Shown: positions 32,886-41,114, counted from the stretch's first letter. The stretch is DNA of 43,908 nucleotides from Patescibacteria group bacterium (GCA_029260935.1 JAJDCJ010000017.1:1-43908); one strand, 5' to 3'. Notes: generated by a model not told the origin, from the letters alone. Translations and numbers: made by a program.

Positions 32886-33482
32886 TCATATGAGCCCATT
32901 GCTTTTTAACATCAATTCAGGTTTTCCCGCGTTCAACTCCTCCCCAACAGAAATACCCAGATGTGCTATAAGCGCTATCATTTCACCTTTAACCTCTATT
33001 GCTTCACTATGGCTAAGGTTAGATTTACCATCGTATTCAATCTCAATAAAACTCCCGAGTCCTTCAACTTGTTCTAAGACAATCTCATACAGGTCATTTT
33101 TAAGTATAGTTTTGACGTTATGAATCGTCACCAACGGTTTAAAATGCAGTTTTTCAAGAATTAATTTTAAAACACCATAATCACTAAAACTAGTTTCATG
33201 TTCATCGGAATATTGCCACACCCCATTACCATCAAAGTGATCATGTTTGTATGTGATGATATTTTTTCCGTCTTTTTCTCGCAGTCTAAATGAGGCAAGA
33301 AGGCGTCCGTTTTTATCCACATTTAAATCGTCAAATTTTTCTGAATAATAGTAATCATCTTTTACCGAGGCGGTTTTTACCTCTCTAAACACCTCACTAT
33401 CAAGTGGTTTTGAGTTAAGAATTTTAGTTTTTGCCTCAACCGCTGTTTCTTTTAAATTAAATAGAATTTCAATTTCCTTCAT
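32886..33482 (-). CDS. CYTH-domain protein (class IV adenylate cyclase / triphosphatase fold)
   Basis: 198 residues. The CYTH tunnel fold acts on triphosphates with divalent metal. The N-terminal KEIEILFNL supplies the ExExK-like signature in relaxed form. DDYYYSEKFDDL, the LLASFRLREKDGKNIITYKHD strand pair, and the later EIVLEQVEGLGSFIEIEY match CyaB/ThTPase-like proteins, including the final Glu pairs. A Mg-dependent nucleoside or thiamine triphosphatase is as likely as a cyclase. It is expressed alone on the minus strand. Confidence 0.85.
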   Translation of the reverse strand: MKEIEILFNLKETAVEAKTKILNSKPLDSEVFREVKTASVKDDYYYSEKFDDLNVDKNGRLLASFRLREKDGKNIITYKHDHFDGNGVWQYSDEHETSFSDYGVLKLILEKLHFKPLVTIHNVKTILKNDLYEIVLEQVEGLGSFIEIEYDGKSNLSHSEAIEVKGEMIALIAHLGISVGEELNAGKPELMLKSNGLI

Positions 33483-33549
33483 ATGCTTTCAAAATTTTCC
33501 CTATTTTATCATAGTGACACCCTTTCTCTCTCCACTCGAGGGCTCGGGG

Positions 33550-33581
33550 AACGGCTCATATTACCCGGTATGTGAGCCGTT
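33550..33581 (-). terminator. Hairpin between the secreted-protein and CYTH genes
   Basis: AACGGCTCATA/TGTGAGCCGTT arms within GC-rich sequence, downstream of the minus-strand gene at 33639. It lacks a clear T-run. Confidence 0.45.
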
Positions 33582-33638
33582 GGGGTCCTCGGGAGCTATT
33601 GGTGCGTCACGTGCATGTGGTAGAAATGAGGTCAGCTA

Positions 33639-34817
33639 CTATTCTTTTCTCCCAAATTCCTTTGCAAGAAGATAGCGTTGATATGTCTCTTCATATCGTG
33701 CATAAATAACCGCTTGTGCATATTTGTTGGTAGTTGAGAGTGACACTCCCTTCCCAAAAGTTCCATACCCGTCCGACAATTCTTCTGAGAAATTTTCTTT
33801 TATCGTAGCCATTGAGCTTCCTTTTTTCCTCTCGGTAATATAGACCAGCACACCTCCGGCAAAATCTGTCTCACGTGCTTCCTTGGCTATTTCAATGACT
33901 GTTTTTGCTGGGACATCACCAAATTTCGGTACCTTGAACTTGTCGCTTAATTTATCGTATGCTTTTTCTACATCTTTTTCTTTCTGACTCTTTGCATCTT
34001 TTAATACTTCTCTGGCTATTTCTCTTTGTAGTTCTTTGTCTTTGTCAGGTAGTTTCCCCTTGAATGAAAATATTCCCTTAAAATCGCTCCATGCGTCACC
34101 AACTGTATTGGAAATATTACTGAGTCCACTTCCCGAATGCGCCGCATCATACGCATTATTGTAAAAATGTTTTCCGTCTGACGTGAAGCGTTCCTTGCCG
34201 TACGGATCCACCATTTTGGCAATTTTTGTTCCGTTCTCGTCAGGCCAATTTTGTGTGTCAAATGTATTGAAACTAACACCAGTAAATGCATCGGTCTCAT
34301 CAAATGGATTCTCTTCGTTGGGGTCAAAGTCAGTTATGCCGTCGCCATCAATATCCGTACCCCACTTAGGTTCTTTGTCGCCACCAACAAACGGGATGCC
34401 ATCTTTAATATTCTCAAGTGTACCTATGACGTTCTCTTTCAAAACACCCTTAAGAATGGGAATAATCCTCCCCACTATATATTGTATTTCTTTTGCATCA
34501 ACGCCATCTTCTATGTTTATTTCATTTTCAATTCCTTCAAGTCTTTTCTGAACCTCGCGTACCACCCCTGGGTCAATCTTGTTTACATCAATCCCCGTTT
34601 GCTCCTTAATTTGCTGTATACCTTTTTGTACGTCCGGATTATTGGACAGTTGAGCTGCAGTACCCTTCATTACACATCTGGTACCATTCCATTCAAGATT
34701 CAAAGGACAATTACCAGGAGCTGCGTGTGCTATGGGAGGACCTCCAAGCAACACAGTAAGTGCTATGAATAAACTAACTGACATAAAATACGTTATGTTG
34801 TATGTATGTGCCTTCAT
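33639..34817 (-). CDS. Secreted protein with a calcium-binding-type DxDGDG repeat (unknown function)
   Basis: 392 residues. The signal peptide (YFMSVSLFIALTVLLGGPPIAHAA) ends around residue 33, followed by a CPLNLEWNGTRCVM mini-domain with two cysteines. A helical stretch (about 60-130) leads to DIDGDGITDFDPNEENPFDETD (about 153-174), which resembles thrombospondin type 3 calcium loops. The C-terminal half is charged and helix-forming, with no recognised domain. TATACT ends 8 nt before the ATG. It is probably cell-surface; no enzyme motif was found. Confidence 0.7.
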   Translation of the reverse strand: MKAHTYNITYFMSVSLFIALTVLLGGPPIAHAAPGNCPLNLEWNGTRCVMKGTAAQLSNNPDVQKGIQQIKEQTGIDVNKIDPGVVREVQKRLEGIENEINIEDGVDAKEIQYIVGRIIPILKGVLKENVIGTLENIKDGIPFVGGDKEPKWGTDIDGDGITDFDPNEENPFDETDAFTGVSFNTFDTQNWPDENGTKIAKMVDPYGKERFTSDGKHFYNNAYDAAHSGSGLSNISNTVGDAWSDFKGIFSFKGKLPDKDKELQREIAREVLKDAKSQKEKDVEKAYDKLSDKFKVPKFGDVPAKTVIEIAKEARETDFAGGVLVYITERKKGSSMATIKENFSEELSDGYGTFGKGVSLSTTNKYAQAVIYARYEETYQRYLLAKEFGRKE

Positions 34818-34825
34818 TGCTATTT

Positions 34826-34831
34826 AGTATA
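34826..34831 (-). promoter_or_regulatory. Putative -10 box of the secreted-protein gene (leaderless)
   Basis: TATACT on the minus strand ends 8 nt before the ATG at 34817. Confidence 0.5.
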
Positions 34832-34894
34832 CTAGAAATATCTTCACTTGTAATAAAAAGTTTATTTAAAGACGTAAACGGGGATAAGTACCAT

Positions 34895-36931
34895 TTAATT
34901 TCGTACATAATCGTCTGGGTTGATCGCATCAATACCACCAAGTATCCTCACTACTCCTGTGTTTGCATCCACCTCCACTTCGTCGCCATTTTTTAAGATA
35001 TGTGTTGCTTTTTTTGTACCCACCACACACGGGATCTTTAATTCGCGCGAAACAATAGCAGCGTGAGAGAGCATTCCGCCGCCATCCGTTACAATCGCTG
35101 CAGCTTTCTTCATGAGTGGCACAAAATTCGGATCAGTCATTCCGGTAACGAGGATTTCTCCTTCATTAATTTCAGCTCTTTTAAAGTCTTTAATGATACG
35201 ACATTTCCCTTTCACTATCCCTTTATACGCAGACTGACCCTTAAGTTCCCCTTCTGTATCTAACGCGCTCCAAGCGGCTTGAATGAGTTCAACCTCTTTT
35301 CCTGTAAGTTCATCTAGTCCTCCACGCCTAACATATACTCCTGAACGTTGTGCTCGTTGCGTTAAATGCTTTGGTTCTGGTAACACCCCATTCGTCGTGT
35401 ATCCATGCAACTCGTCAAGCGAAAGCATCGATAACTGTTCAGGTGAGTGAGTGTTAGATTTGATATTACTCATTGCGCTTTTAATAAACGATTCCATTTC
35501 CTTGTAAAAGGTCTCGGAGTACTTTCTTGCTTCGCTCAACACTTCAAGAATTGATGGGTCAGCGTCGAGCGGGAGAAAGTTCACTACTGCTTTCGTTGCG
35601 ATTTGGTATGTGGTATATGTCTCATTGATACGTACTGCTTCGTCAAAACTTGCCCAGAACTCTTCTGGTGGTTTTTGGAAGAGTGCCACAGCGTCATCCG
35701 CAGCAGCTTTGAACTTTTGCGCGAGCTCCTGTGCACCTTCCGAACTGCCAAATCGTTTAGCCAGATATGAACCACACTCTTCGTATTCTGTTGTCGGCAA
35801 CCAAGCAGAGGCGATAGTATCTTTATAAAAAACTAGATATGAAAAGAGTGCTTTACCAAGAAGTTTTTCACTTAAGTCAATATAGGTTGGGCCATTAGCA
35901 ATTGAGACAACAAGAAGAGAGAAACGTCCTTCCCAATCTTTCTGCCAGTCCTTATTTTTCAACTCATTAACAAACGAGTTGGTTTGTGTATCGTTTGTTA
36001 AGGTCGTAATTGGCCTGCTCTGCACAACATACATATCACTTCCTTCCTTTGCCCACTCAATATCTTGCGGTGAACCATAATGGTTTTCAATCATTAGGAT
36101 TGTTTCAGAGAGTTTGAGTATTTCATCGTCAGTTAGTACTTGTTCGCTACCGTTTGTTGTTTCTTTCCATTCGTTTCCGCCACCTTGTTTTCTAAAGAGC
36201 CCTTTCTTTTGTTCAATGACATTTTTATCAAGTATTTTTCTAGGCTCCTTCGTAACAACGTAACTGTCTGGTGTGATTTGTCCTGAAACGACTGCCTCAC
36301 CGAGACCAAACCCAGCTTCAATGATCATTTGGTTTCTATCTTCGGTAACGGGGTGAACGGAAAAAGCAATCCCGGCAGAGTCGCTGTTCACCATCTTTTG
36401 CACCACAACAGCCACTGAAATATGCTCGTTGTTAAGTTCTTTTTCAAAACGATAGAAGATCGCACGAGGTGTAAAGAGTGATGCCCAACACTCACGCACA
36501 TTATGTAAAAGAGTTTTTTCTGTAGTATTTAAAAACGTGTCTAGCTGTCCAGCCCACGCTGCTTCAGCACTATCTTCTGCTGTTGCAGAAGAACGTACAG
36601 CTACAAATTCAGTATCAAGTTCTTTAAATGAATTTAGTATTTCCTGTTCTATTTCTTTTGGAATTTCTTTTTCTTCCAAAATGAGCCGTTGAATCTGCGC
36701 TGACGCTTGTTCTACAGTGTGCATTGCGTCAACATTAACCGTCTTTAAAATTGTATTTATTTCTATGTTAATGTCTGATGTTTCAAGGAATTTTTCAAAA
36801 GCTGACGAAAGAATAACGTACCCAGGAGGTACTCGAATACCAGCCTGAGTGAGCTCACCAAGCGACGCGCCCTTGCCGCCAGCAATGGCGGCATCATTTT
36901 TACCTATTTCAGAGAAGTCTTTTGTCCACAT
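34895..36931 (-). CDS. PEP synthase/rifampin-phosphotransferase-like enzyme lacking the PEP-binding barrel
   Basis: 678 residues. An ATP-grasp domain (about 1-330) with GGKGASLGELTQAGIRVPPGYV, EFVAVRSSATAEDSAEAAWAGQ, AFSVHPVTEDRNQMIIEA and IEWAKEGSDMYVVQSRPI. A middle region of about 220 residues that is not recognised follows. Last comes the swivelling phosphohistidine domain, with the catalytic His623 in TDGGGMLSHAAIVSRE. The protein stops there: the C-terminal PEP/pyruvate TIM barrel of PpsA and PPDK is missing. This order resembles rifampin phosphotransferase-type dikinases, where the middle region binds the acceptor. The acceptor here is unknown. The start at 36931 fits MWTKDFSEIG, the usual N-terminus. 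Confidence 0.82.
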   Translation of the reverse strand: MWTKDFSEIGKNDAAIAGGKGASLGELTQAGIRVPPGYVILSSAFEKFLETSDINIEINTILKTVNVDAMHTVEQASAQIQRLILEEKEIPKEIEQEILNSFKELDTEFVAVRSSATAEDSAEAAWAGQLDTFLNTTEKTLLHNVRECWASLFTPRAIFYRFEKELNNEHISVAVVVQKMVNSDSAGIAFSVHPVTEDRNQMIIEAGFGLGEAVVSGQITPDSYVVTKEPRKILDKNVIEQKKGLFRKQGGGNEWKETTNGSEQVLTDDEILKLSETILMIENHYGSPQDIEWAKEGSDMYVVQSRPITTLTNDTQTNSFVNELKNKDWQKDWEGRFSLLVVSIANGPTYIDLSEKLLGKALFSYLVFYKDTIASAWLPTTEYEECGSYLAKRFGSSEGAQELAQKFKAAADDAVALFQKPPEEFWASFDEAVRINETYTTYQIATKAVVNFLPLDADPSILEVLSEARKYSETFYKEMESFIKSAMSNIKSNTHSPEQLSMLSLDELHGYTTNGVLPEPKHLTQRAQRSGVYVRRGGLDELTGKEVELIQAAWSALDTEGELKGQSAYKGIVKGKCRIIKDFKRAEINEGEILVTGMTDPNFVPLMKKAAAIVTDGGGMLSHAAIVSRELKIPCVVGTKKATHILKNGDEVEVDANTGVVRILGGIDAINPDDYVRN

Positions 36932-36953
36932 TAAACCATTGTACCTCTTTATA

Positions 36954-36986
36954 AAAAACGGCTCAATCTTAGATTGAGCCGTTTTT
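36954..36986. terminator. Terminator-like hairpin upstream of the PEP-synthase-like gene
   Basis: AAAAACGGCTCAATCT/ATTGAGCCGTTTTT with a short loop, only 23 nt before the start codon. It either ends transcription coming from the repeat element or acts in the leader. Confidence 0.65.
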
Positions 36987-37046
36987 GAACCGCCCGCCTC
37001 CCGTTTCCGTCCCATTCCGCTTTCAAAAAACACCTCCTACTCAACA

Positions 37047-37080
37047 ACATTCTCATATTCTTGAGAATATGAGAATGTTT
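37047..37080. repeat. Palindromic hairpin beside the solo element
   Basis: AACATTCTCATATTC and complement, a near-perfect 34-nt inverted repeat. Confidence 0.6.
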
Positions 37081-37095
37081 AAAACCACCACTGAG

Positions 37096-37312
37096 AAGTG
37101 TCCGAGCCCCATACAGCATGGGGCCCGGCACGCATCGGTCACCTTTGCTAAATATTTTGTTTCGCATACTTACAAAATATCAAGCGACGCGACCCCGTCG
37201 GCTACTACTGTGTATACTCACAGGCTTCGCAGTATCCTTTCTTCGATTCCCCGTAGTGTCTACAAGAACGTAAAAACCCCAATACTTTCGTATTGAGGTT
37301 AACGTCTTGTGA
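37096..37312 (-). repeat. Solo copy of the tRNA-Glu tail element (no adjacent tRNA)
   Basis: Positions 37128-37312 closely match 40489-40674. Shared in order are the GACCGATGCGTGC segment, the TTAGTATTTTGT-type hairpin, GCGACGCGACCCCGTCGGCTACTACTG (plus strand), the antisense tRNA-Glu tail (TTCGATTCCCCGTAG, plus strand) and the hairpin ending in GTCTTGTGA. Identity stops at GTCTTGTGA, exactly where tRNA-Glu begins in the other copy. The GACCGATGCGTGC segment here continues as a strong GTGCCGGGCCCCA hairpin. No cloverleaf follows. Confidence 0.85.
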
Positions 37313-37790
37313 TGAAATCATAACCTTTGCTCGAACTTACTTCCAATCGCGAAGCGATTGATCTGCAACGCGCCGAGCGCGTGGTGACTCTAAACTTAAT
37401 CTTACGCATTGGAGTTTGATGTGACGCGCCACACGCCTCGCTCCACTCGGCGTCCAAAAACCAAAACTATTTCCTTCCTTCTTCTTTTCCTGCGGTGGGT
37501 TTTTTGAAAAATGAAAAGCAAAAAGAATGGTGTTGCGAGGTTCCGCCGGAGCGAAGCGGAGGCGGTTAGGTGTCGTAAAAAGTTCGCGCAAAGGTTAGAA
37601 TATCCTCACAAAAAGAAACTTCGTCCAAAGAAAGGGCGGAACACGCGCTTGCCTGTGGCAAGCGCGTGTGCGTTTTGTCGCGCATCCGCGCGGCGTATTG
37701 GGACGGGACGGGGACGGAAAACTGCATGGATTTACACCTTGCTTCGTATCCACCACAGTCGCTTTTTTGTTAGAATAGAATGAAGCGACT
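37313..37790. other. Region upstream of the serine recombinase without a supported gene
   Basis: Contains short GC-rich inverted stretches (GCGAAGCGATT, GCGCCGAGCGCG, CTTGCC-TGTGGCAAG). A frame at 37511-37783 is rich in Lys/Arg but shows no domain or promoter, so it is not called. The recombinase promoter is probably near TTGTTAGAATAGAATG (about 37767-37782). Confidence 0.45.
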
Positions 37791-39317
37791 ATGGCAAACC
37801 AAAAATGTTTTCTCTACGCACGCAAATCAACGGAACCTGACGACAAGCAGGTGATGTCCATTCCTGCGCAGTTGGTGGAATTGCGAGAATTTGCGCGTAA
37901 AGAAAATCTTGAAATCCTTTCGGAGTTTCAAGAGTCGAAAAGCGCAAAGACTCCAGGGCGTGAACAGTTTGCAGAAATGATAACGCGCATTGAAGCTGGA
38001 GAAGCAAGCGGGATTTTAGCATGGCACCCTGACCGCTTGGCGAGAAATAGTATCGATGGTGGGCGCGTCATTTATGCAGTTGATACACAAAAGGTTACGT
38101 CTTTACGCTTTCCGACATTTTGGTTTGAACCCACTCCGCAGGGACTCTTTATGTTACAAGTGGCGTTCGGACAATCTAAATATTATTCAGACAGCCTAAC
38201 GCAAAATGTGAAGCGAGGAATGCGAGCAAAATTACGCCGTGGCGAGTGGCTAACGCGCGCTCCTTTCGGGTATGTAAATAATCCTAAAACTCGTAACATT
38301 GAACCACATCCCGTGCATAGCAAAATTATCGTGCGCGCTTTTAAGGAGTATGCAAAAGGTACGCATGGACTCGTATCGCTTTCACATTTTTTGCATGAAC
38401 ATGGAGTTAGTACCAAGAAAGGTACGCCACTTGGCAAAGCTTCCATCAAACGACTTTTAACGAACCGTGCATACCTAGGATTTACAAAACATTATGACGA
38501 ATGGTTTGAAGGAAGCTTTGCGCCAATTATAACTCCCAAATTGTTTGAAGCCGTCCAAAAGGTTCTCGCAAGCAAAGCAAGACCTCGGAGAATGAAAGCA
38601 AAACATGACTTTCCATTTACCAATCTTTTTCGTTGCGGAGAGTGCGGGAGTATGTTCACCGCACAATGGGCTACAGGAAAGTGCGGAGGAAAGTATAGAT
38701 ACTATCGGTGTACGAAAAAGAAAGGAAAATGTGCTCAAGGATATTTGCGCGAGGAAGCTCTTGTCGCAGAAATAAAGGAACGGTTCCAAACAATTTCACT
38801 TTGCGATGAGGATACAGATTATATGCTCAAACGTGTTGAGGAGTTTGAGCAAGGGGAAAATCACTCATCGCAAAGTCGTGTTCAAAATCTTTCTTCCAAA
38901 CTCAAAGCAAGCGAGGAGAAACTGGACAAGCTCGTCTCGGTTTATCTTGATGGTGATATTCCAAAGTCAGTGTACATCAAGAAAAAAGACGAGCTTATGA
39001 GAGAATCGCTTGCTTTGAAAGAAAAGCGGAAAGATTTTGAGCACTTGGGAAATAATTGGGTCGAACCCCTGCGGGAATGGATTTTAGATACGAAACAAGC
39101 CAATTTTTTGAGCTCATCCGCAGATTTCCACGAAATCAGCTCCTTCGTCAAAAAGGTTGGAACGAACCCTACGGTTCGTGACAAATCCGCGCGCTTCGGC
39201 GCGCCAGTTCCGTCTGAATTCGTCGCGGAGCGACGCGCATTGGGAAAAGTTCTAAATTGTGACCCTAACGATACGGAACTCAAAACCCATAGTCCAGCAT
39301 CTCCAGGAAGTGGCTAG
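37791..39317 (+). CDS. Large serine recombinase (resolvase-family integrase)
   Basis: 508 residues. The catalytic resolvase domain starts MANQKCFLYARKSTEPDDKQ with Ser13 as nucleophile, and WHPDRLARNSIDGG supplies the conserved arginines. A recombinase domain (about 155-265, FGYVNNPKTRNIEPHP onward) is followed by a zinc ribbon (FRCGECGSMF, YRCTKKKGKC) and a coiled-coil region (about 350-425), the layout of phage- and transposon-type integrases. The last about 15 codons lie inside a 44-nt repeat (39259-39302) that recurs at 40284-40327. It therefore probably mobilises the adjacent segment. It lies between two copies of the tRNA-Glu tail element. Confidence 0.92.
   Translation: MANQKCFLYARKSTEPDDKQVMSIPAQLVELREFARKENLEILSEFQESKSAKTPGREQFAEMITRIEAGEASGILAWHPDRLARNSIDGGRVIYAVDTQKVTSLRFPTFWFEPTPQGLFMLQVAFGQSKYYSDSLTQNVKRGMRAKLRRGEWLTRAPFGYVNNPKTRNIEPHPVHSKIIVRAFKEYAKGTHGLVSLSHFLHEHGVSTKKGTPLGKASIKRLLTNRAYLGFTKHYDEWFEGSFAPIITPKLFEAVQKVLASKARPRRMKAKHDFPFTNLFRCGECGSMFTAQWATGKCGGKYRYYRCTKKKGKCAQGYLREEALVAEIKERFQTISLCDEDTDYMLKRVEEFEQGENHSSQSRVQNLSSKLKASEEKLDKLVSVYLDGDIPKSVYIKKKDELMRESLALKEKRKDFEHLGNNWVEPLREWILDTKQANFLSSSADFHEISSFVKKVGTNPTVRDKSARFGAPVPSEFVAERRALGKVLNCDPNDTELKTHSPASPGSG
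39259..39302 (+). repeat. Direct repeat, left copy (candidate attachment site)
   Basis: The first 30 nt (GTGACCCTAACGATACGGAA and the following 10) are identical to 40284-40313, and the next 14 match with three or four differences. This copy encodes the C-terminus of the recombinase. The core CCCTAACGA also occurs at 39388-39396 and inverted at 40224-40232. Confidence 0.75.
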
Positions 39318-39442
39318 GATAGCGGGCAAATTCAGGACACTGGAGAATAACGCTTATTTTACGGAAGTGGAGAGCAAGGAACTAATCCCCTAACGAAGTT
39401 AAAACCTGTCTCTACGCTATAATTATCTGATAACACACATTT

Positions 39443-40189
39443 ATGATTCTAACTGACCTGATTATTTTTGGCATTGGATTTTTTGCAGCTTTTGTAGGAA
39501 GTATTGCAGCTGGTTCAGGCTTGATACTCATCTCCGCGCTACTCTTCCTTGGAATTCCACTGCCGGTAGCATTAGGAAGTACTAAGGTTGGTGCTCTTGG
39601 TTCTAGAATTGGCAACATAATTCGATTTTTGAAACATCAGAATATGGGTGTGCCATGGAGAGATATTGTTGTACTCACACTAATCGGTATTCCAGGCGCA
39701 CTACTCGGCACTTTTGTAATTGTATCCATTGAGTCTCAGATTCTGGAGAAAATTATAGGTGTGATACTTGTTCTCCTTCTGCCATTTTTATTTCGTGAAA
39801 AAGTGTTGGGAATCGTTGCAAATAGAGCAAGTGGAATTAAAAGATTCTTTTCACATATCGGATTCTTTCTACTCTCAATCTGGGATGGATTTTTCTCTCC
39901 TGGTGCAAGTTTCTTCCAAACATATCTGCTTGCAAAAGGATATGGTTATACTCTTTTGCAAGGTAAGGCAGTGACACGAATTCCGTATTTCATTGCTGAT
40001 GCAGTCAGTATTTCTATTTTCGTTGTGTACGCTTTGATTGACTATCGTATTGCGATTGTGTTGTTTGTTGGAATGTTGCTAGGGGGCTATGTTGGCACTG
40101 CAGTTGCCATCAAAAAAGGTGATGCGTGGATCAAACCACTTCTTGGAATCGTAATAGTAGTAACCGCAATAAAGTTGATATTCTTTTAA
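39443..40189 (+). CDS. TSUP-family (TauE/SafE) membrane transporter
   Basis: 248 residues, predominantly hydrophobic, with about eight membrane segments. The TSUP repeats are visible: first half FFAAFVGSIAAGSGLILISALLFLGIP and VALGSTKVGALGSRIGN; second half LSIWDGFFSPGASFFQTYLLAKGYGYTLLQGKAVTRIP. The family exports or imports small sulfur-containing or organic anions (sulfite, sulfoacetate); the substrate is not predictable. It is the only clear cargo gene between the two 44-nt repeats, which argues for carriage on a mobile segment. TATAATTATCTGATAAC lies upstream. Confidence 0.9.
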   Translation: MILTDLIIFGIGFFAAFVGSIAAGSGLILISALLFLGIPLPVALGSTKVGALGSRIGNIIRFLKHQNMGVPWRDIVVLTLIGIPGALLGTFVIVSIESQILEKIIGVILVLLLPFLFREKVLGIVANRASGIKRFFSHIGFFLLSIWDGFFSPGASFFQTYLLAKGYGYTLLQGKAVTRIPYFIADAVSISIFVVYALIDYRIAIVLFVGMLLGGYVGTAVAIKKGDAWIKPLLGIVIVVTAIKLIFF

Positions 40190-40283
40190 TCTAAAGGCAA
40201 TTCTAAAAAAGAAGTTTAATAACTCGTTAGGGTTGGCACAAAAAACACTAAAATACGTTGAGAAATATGATCGTCACATTAGG

Positions 40284-40327
40284 TGACCCTAACGATACGG
40301 AACTCAAAACCCGTTATCCAGCATCTT
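40284..40327 (+). repeat. Direct repeat, right copy (candidate attachment site)
   Basis: The partner of 39259-39302, 1,025 nt downstream, bracketing the TSUP gene. Its GTGACCCTA start also matches the plus-strand sequence at the end of tRNA-Glu (40671-40679). Confidence 0.75.
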
Positions 40328-40439
40328 AGTGGAGATATGGGGATAAGGAGATATGGGGATAAGTACGATATTTTTTGCATATTTGTGTCATAATATTTTC
40401 CGTGGCCTCCCCGGTCCTCGCAGGGAGGAAATGGGGTCA

Positions 40440-40671
40440 AGACCCATTTATTGTGACCCTATGGGGAAGTGTCTTTGCTTACGCTCGCACGCATCGGTCA
40501 CCTTTGCTAAGTATTTTGTTCGTCCTATAGACTCAAAAATACTAAGCGACGCGACCCCGTCGGCTACTACTGTGTATACTCACATGCTTTGCAGTAGCCT
40601 CTTTTCGATTCCCCGTAGGGTCTACAAGAACGTAAAAACCCCAATACTTTCGTATTGAGGTTAACGTCTTG
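40440..40671 (-). repeat. tRNA-tail element downstream of tRNA-Glu
   Basis: The clearest example. The tRNA tail 40673-40691 pairs perfectly over 19 nt with its antisense at 40604-40622, with an inner stem (CAATAC/GTATTG) in between, giving an 88-nt hairpin that includes the T-arm and acceptor strand of the tRNA. Leftward come the GAGGCTACTGC core, the CTTAGTATTTTTGAG hairpin, the GACCGATGCGTGCGAGC segment, and a second sense tail at 40452-40466 (one mismatch to 40670-40684). An AAATGGGGTC/GACCCATTT inverted repeat ends the element. Confidence 0.87.
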
Positions 40672-40743
40672 TGACCCTACGGGGAATCGAACCCCGATTT
40701 CCAGGATGAAAACCTGACGTCCTAACCATTAGACGATAGGGCC
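40672..40743 (-). tRNA. tRNA-Glu (anticodon TTC)
   Basis: Minus-strand cloverleaf: acceptor GGCCCTA with TAGGGTC, discriminator A, anticodon loop TTTTCAT closed by TCAGG/CCTGG, T-arm CGGGGTTCGATTCCCCG. CCA is not encoded. Confidence 0.94.
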
Positions 40744-41009
40744 GGAGAATTTCCGAATACTGCTCAGGAAACGCGTTTGGGACGATGGAAAAATTCGTGA
40801 GTCATAGCTGGGCTATGGCGATACGGATTTTTTCGAGTACCAGGCGTGTTTACAACGCAGATTTCGAAATTATACGGCACGATCGTCGTCTGCACGATAG
40901 GGCCATATACTAGGTTGTAGGTACTAGGTGTGAGAAAAAACACCTAAGGAAACCAGGAACAACTCTCAAAATATAGCATTTTTCGCCCAAAATGCTAGAG
41001 TTTTAGGGC
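40744..41009. other. Intergenic region between tRNA-Glu and tRNA-Ser with a tRNA-Glu 5'-end copy
   Basis: No gene is seen. At 40895-40904 CGATAGGGCC repeats the first ten nt of tRNA-Glu (40734-40743) in the same orientation. Near it, GCACGATCG...CGTGC stems can form. The region also holds a TTTCGCCC-AAAATGC stretch of no recognised function. Confidence 0.5.
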
Positions 41010-41028
41010 TGGAGGTGTGGCTGAGTGG
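41010..41028 (+). repeat. Upstream copy of the tRNA-Ser 5' end
   Basis: 19 nt (TGGAGGTGTGGCTGAGTGG) are identical to 41114-41132. They cover the acceptor strand and D-arm of tRNA-Ser. The rest of the copy is replaced by a GGAAATACAAA/TTTGTATTTCC hairpin (41029-41051), so no tRNA can form. It is either a decayed duplicate or the 5' counterpart of the tail elements. Confidence 0.75.
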
Positions 41029-41114
41029 AGGAAATACAAACTGCTTTGTATTTCCTCCGAAGGAGGGCAATCACGAAGCCACTCGTCTGGTAACCAAAAT
41101 TTGAAATATATTTT

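Noticed and set aside
37511-37783. 90-codon Lys/Arg-rich plus-strand frame upstream of the recombinase
   Set aside because: No promoter, domain or clear start context. Arginine and lysine runs follow the local GC skew.
40353-40658. 101-codon plus-strand frame, and its counterpart at 36985-37296
   Set aside because: Both are the two copies of the tRNA-Glu tail element read as protein; the shared peptide comes from the DNA repeat.
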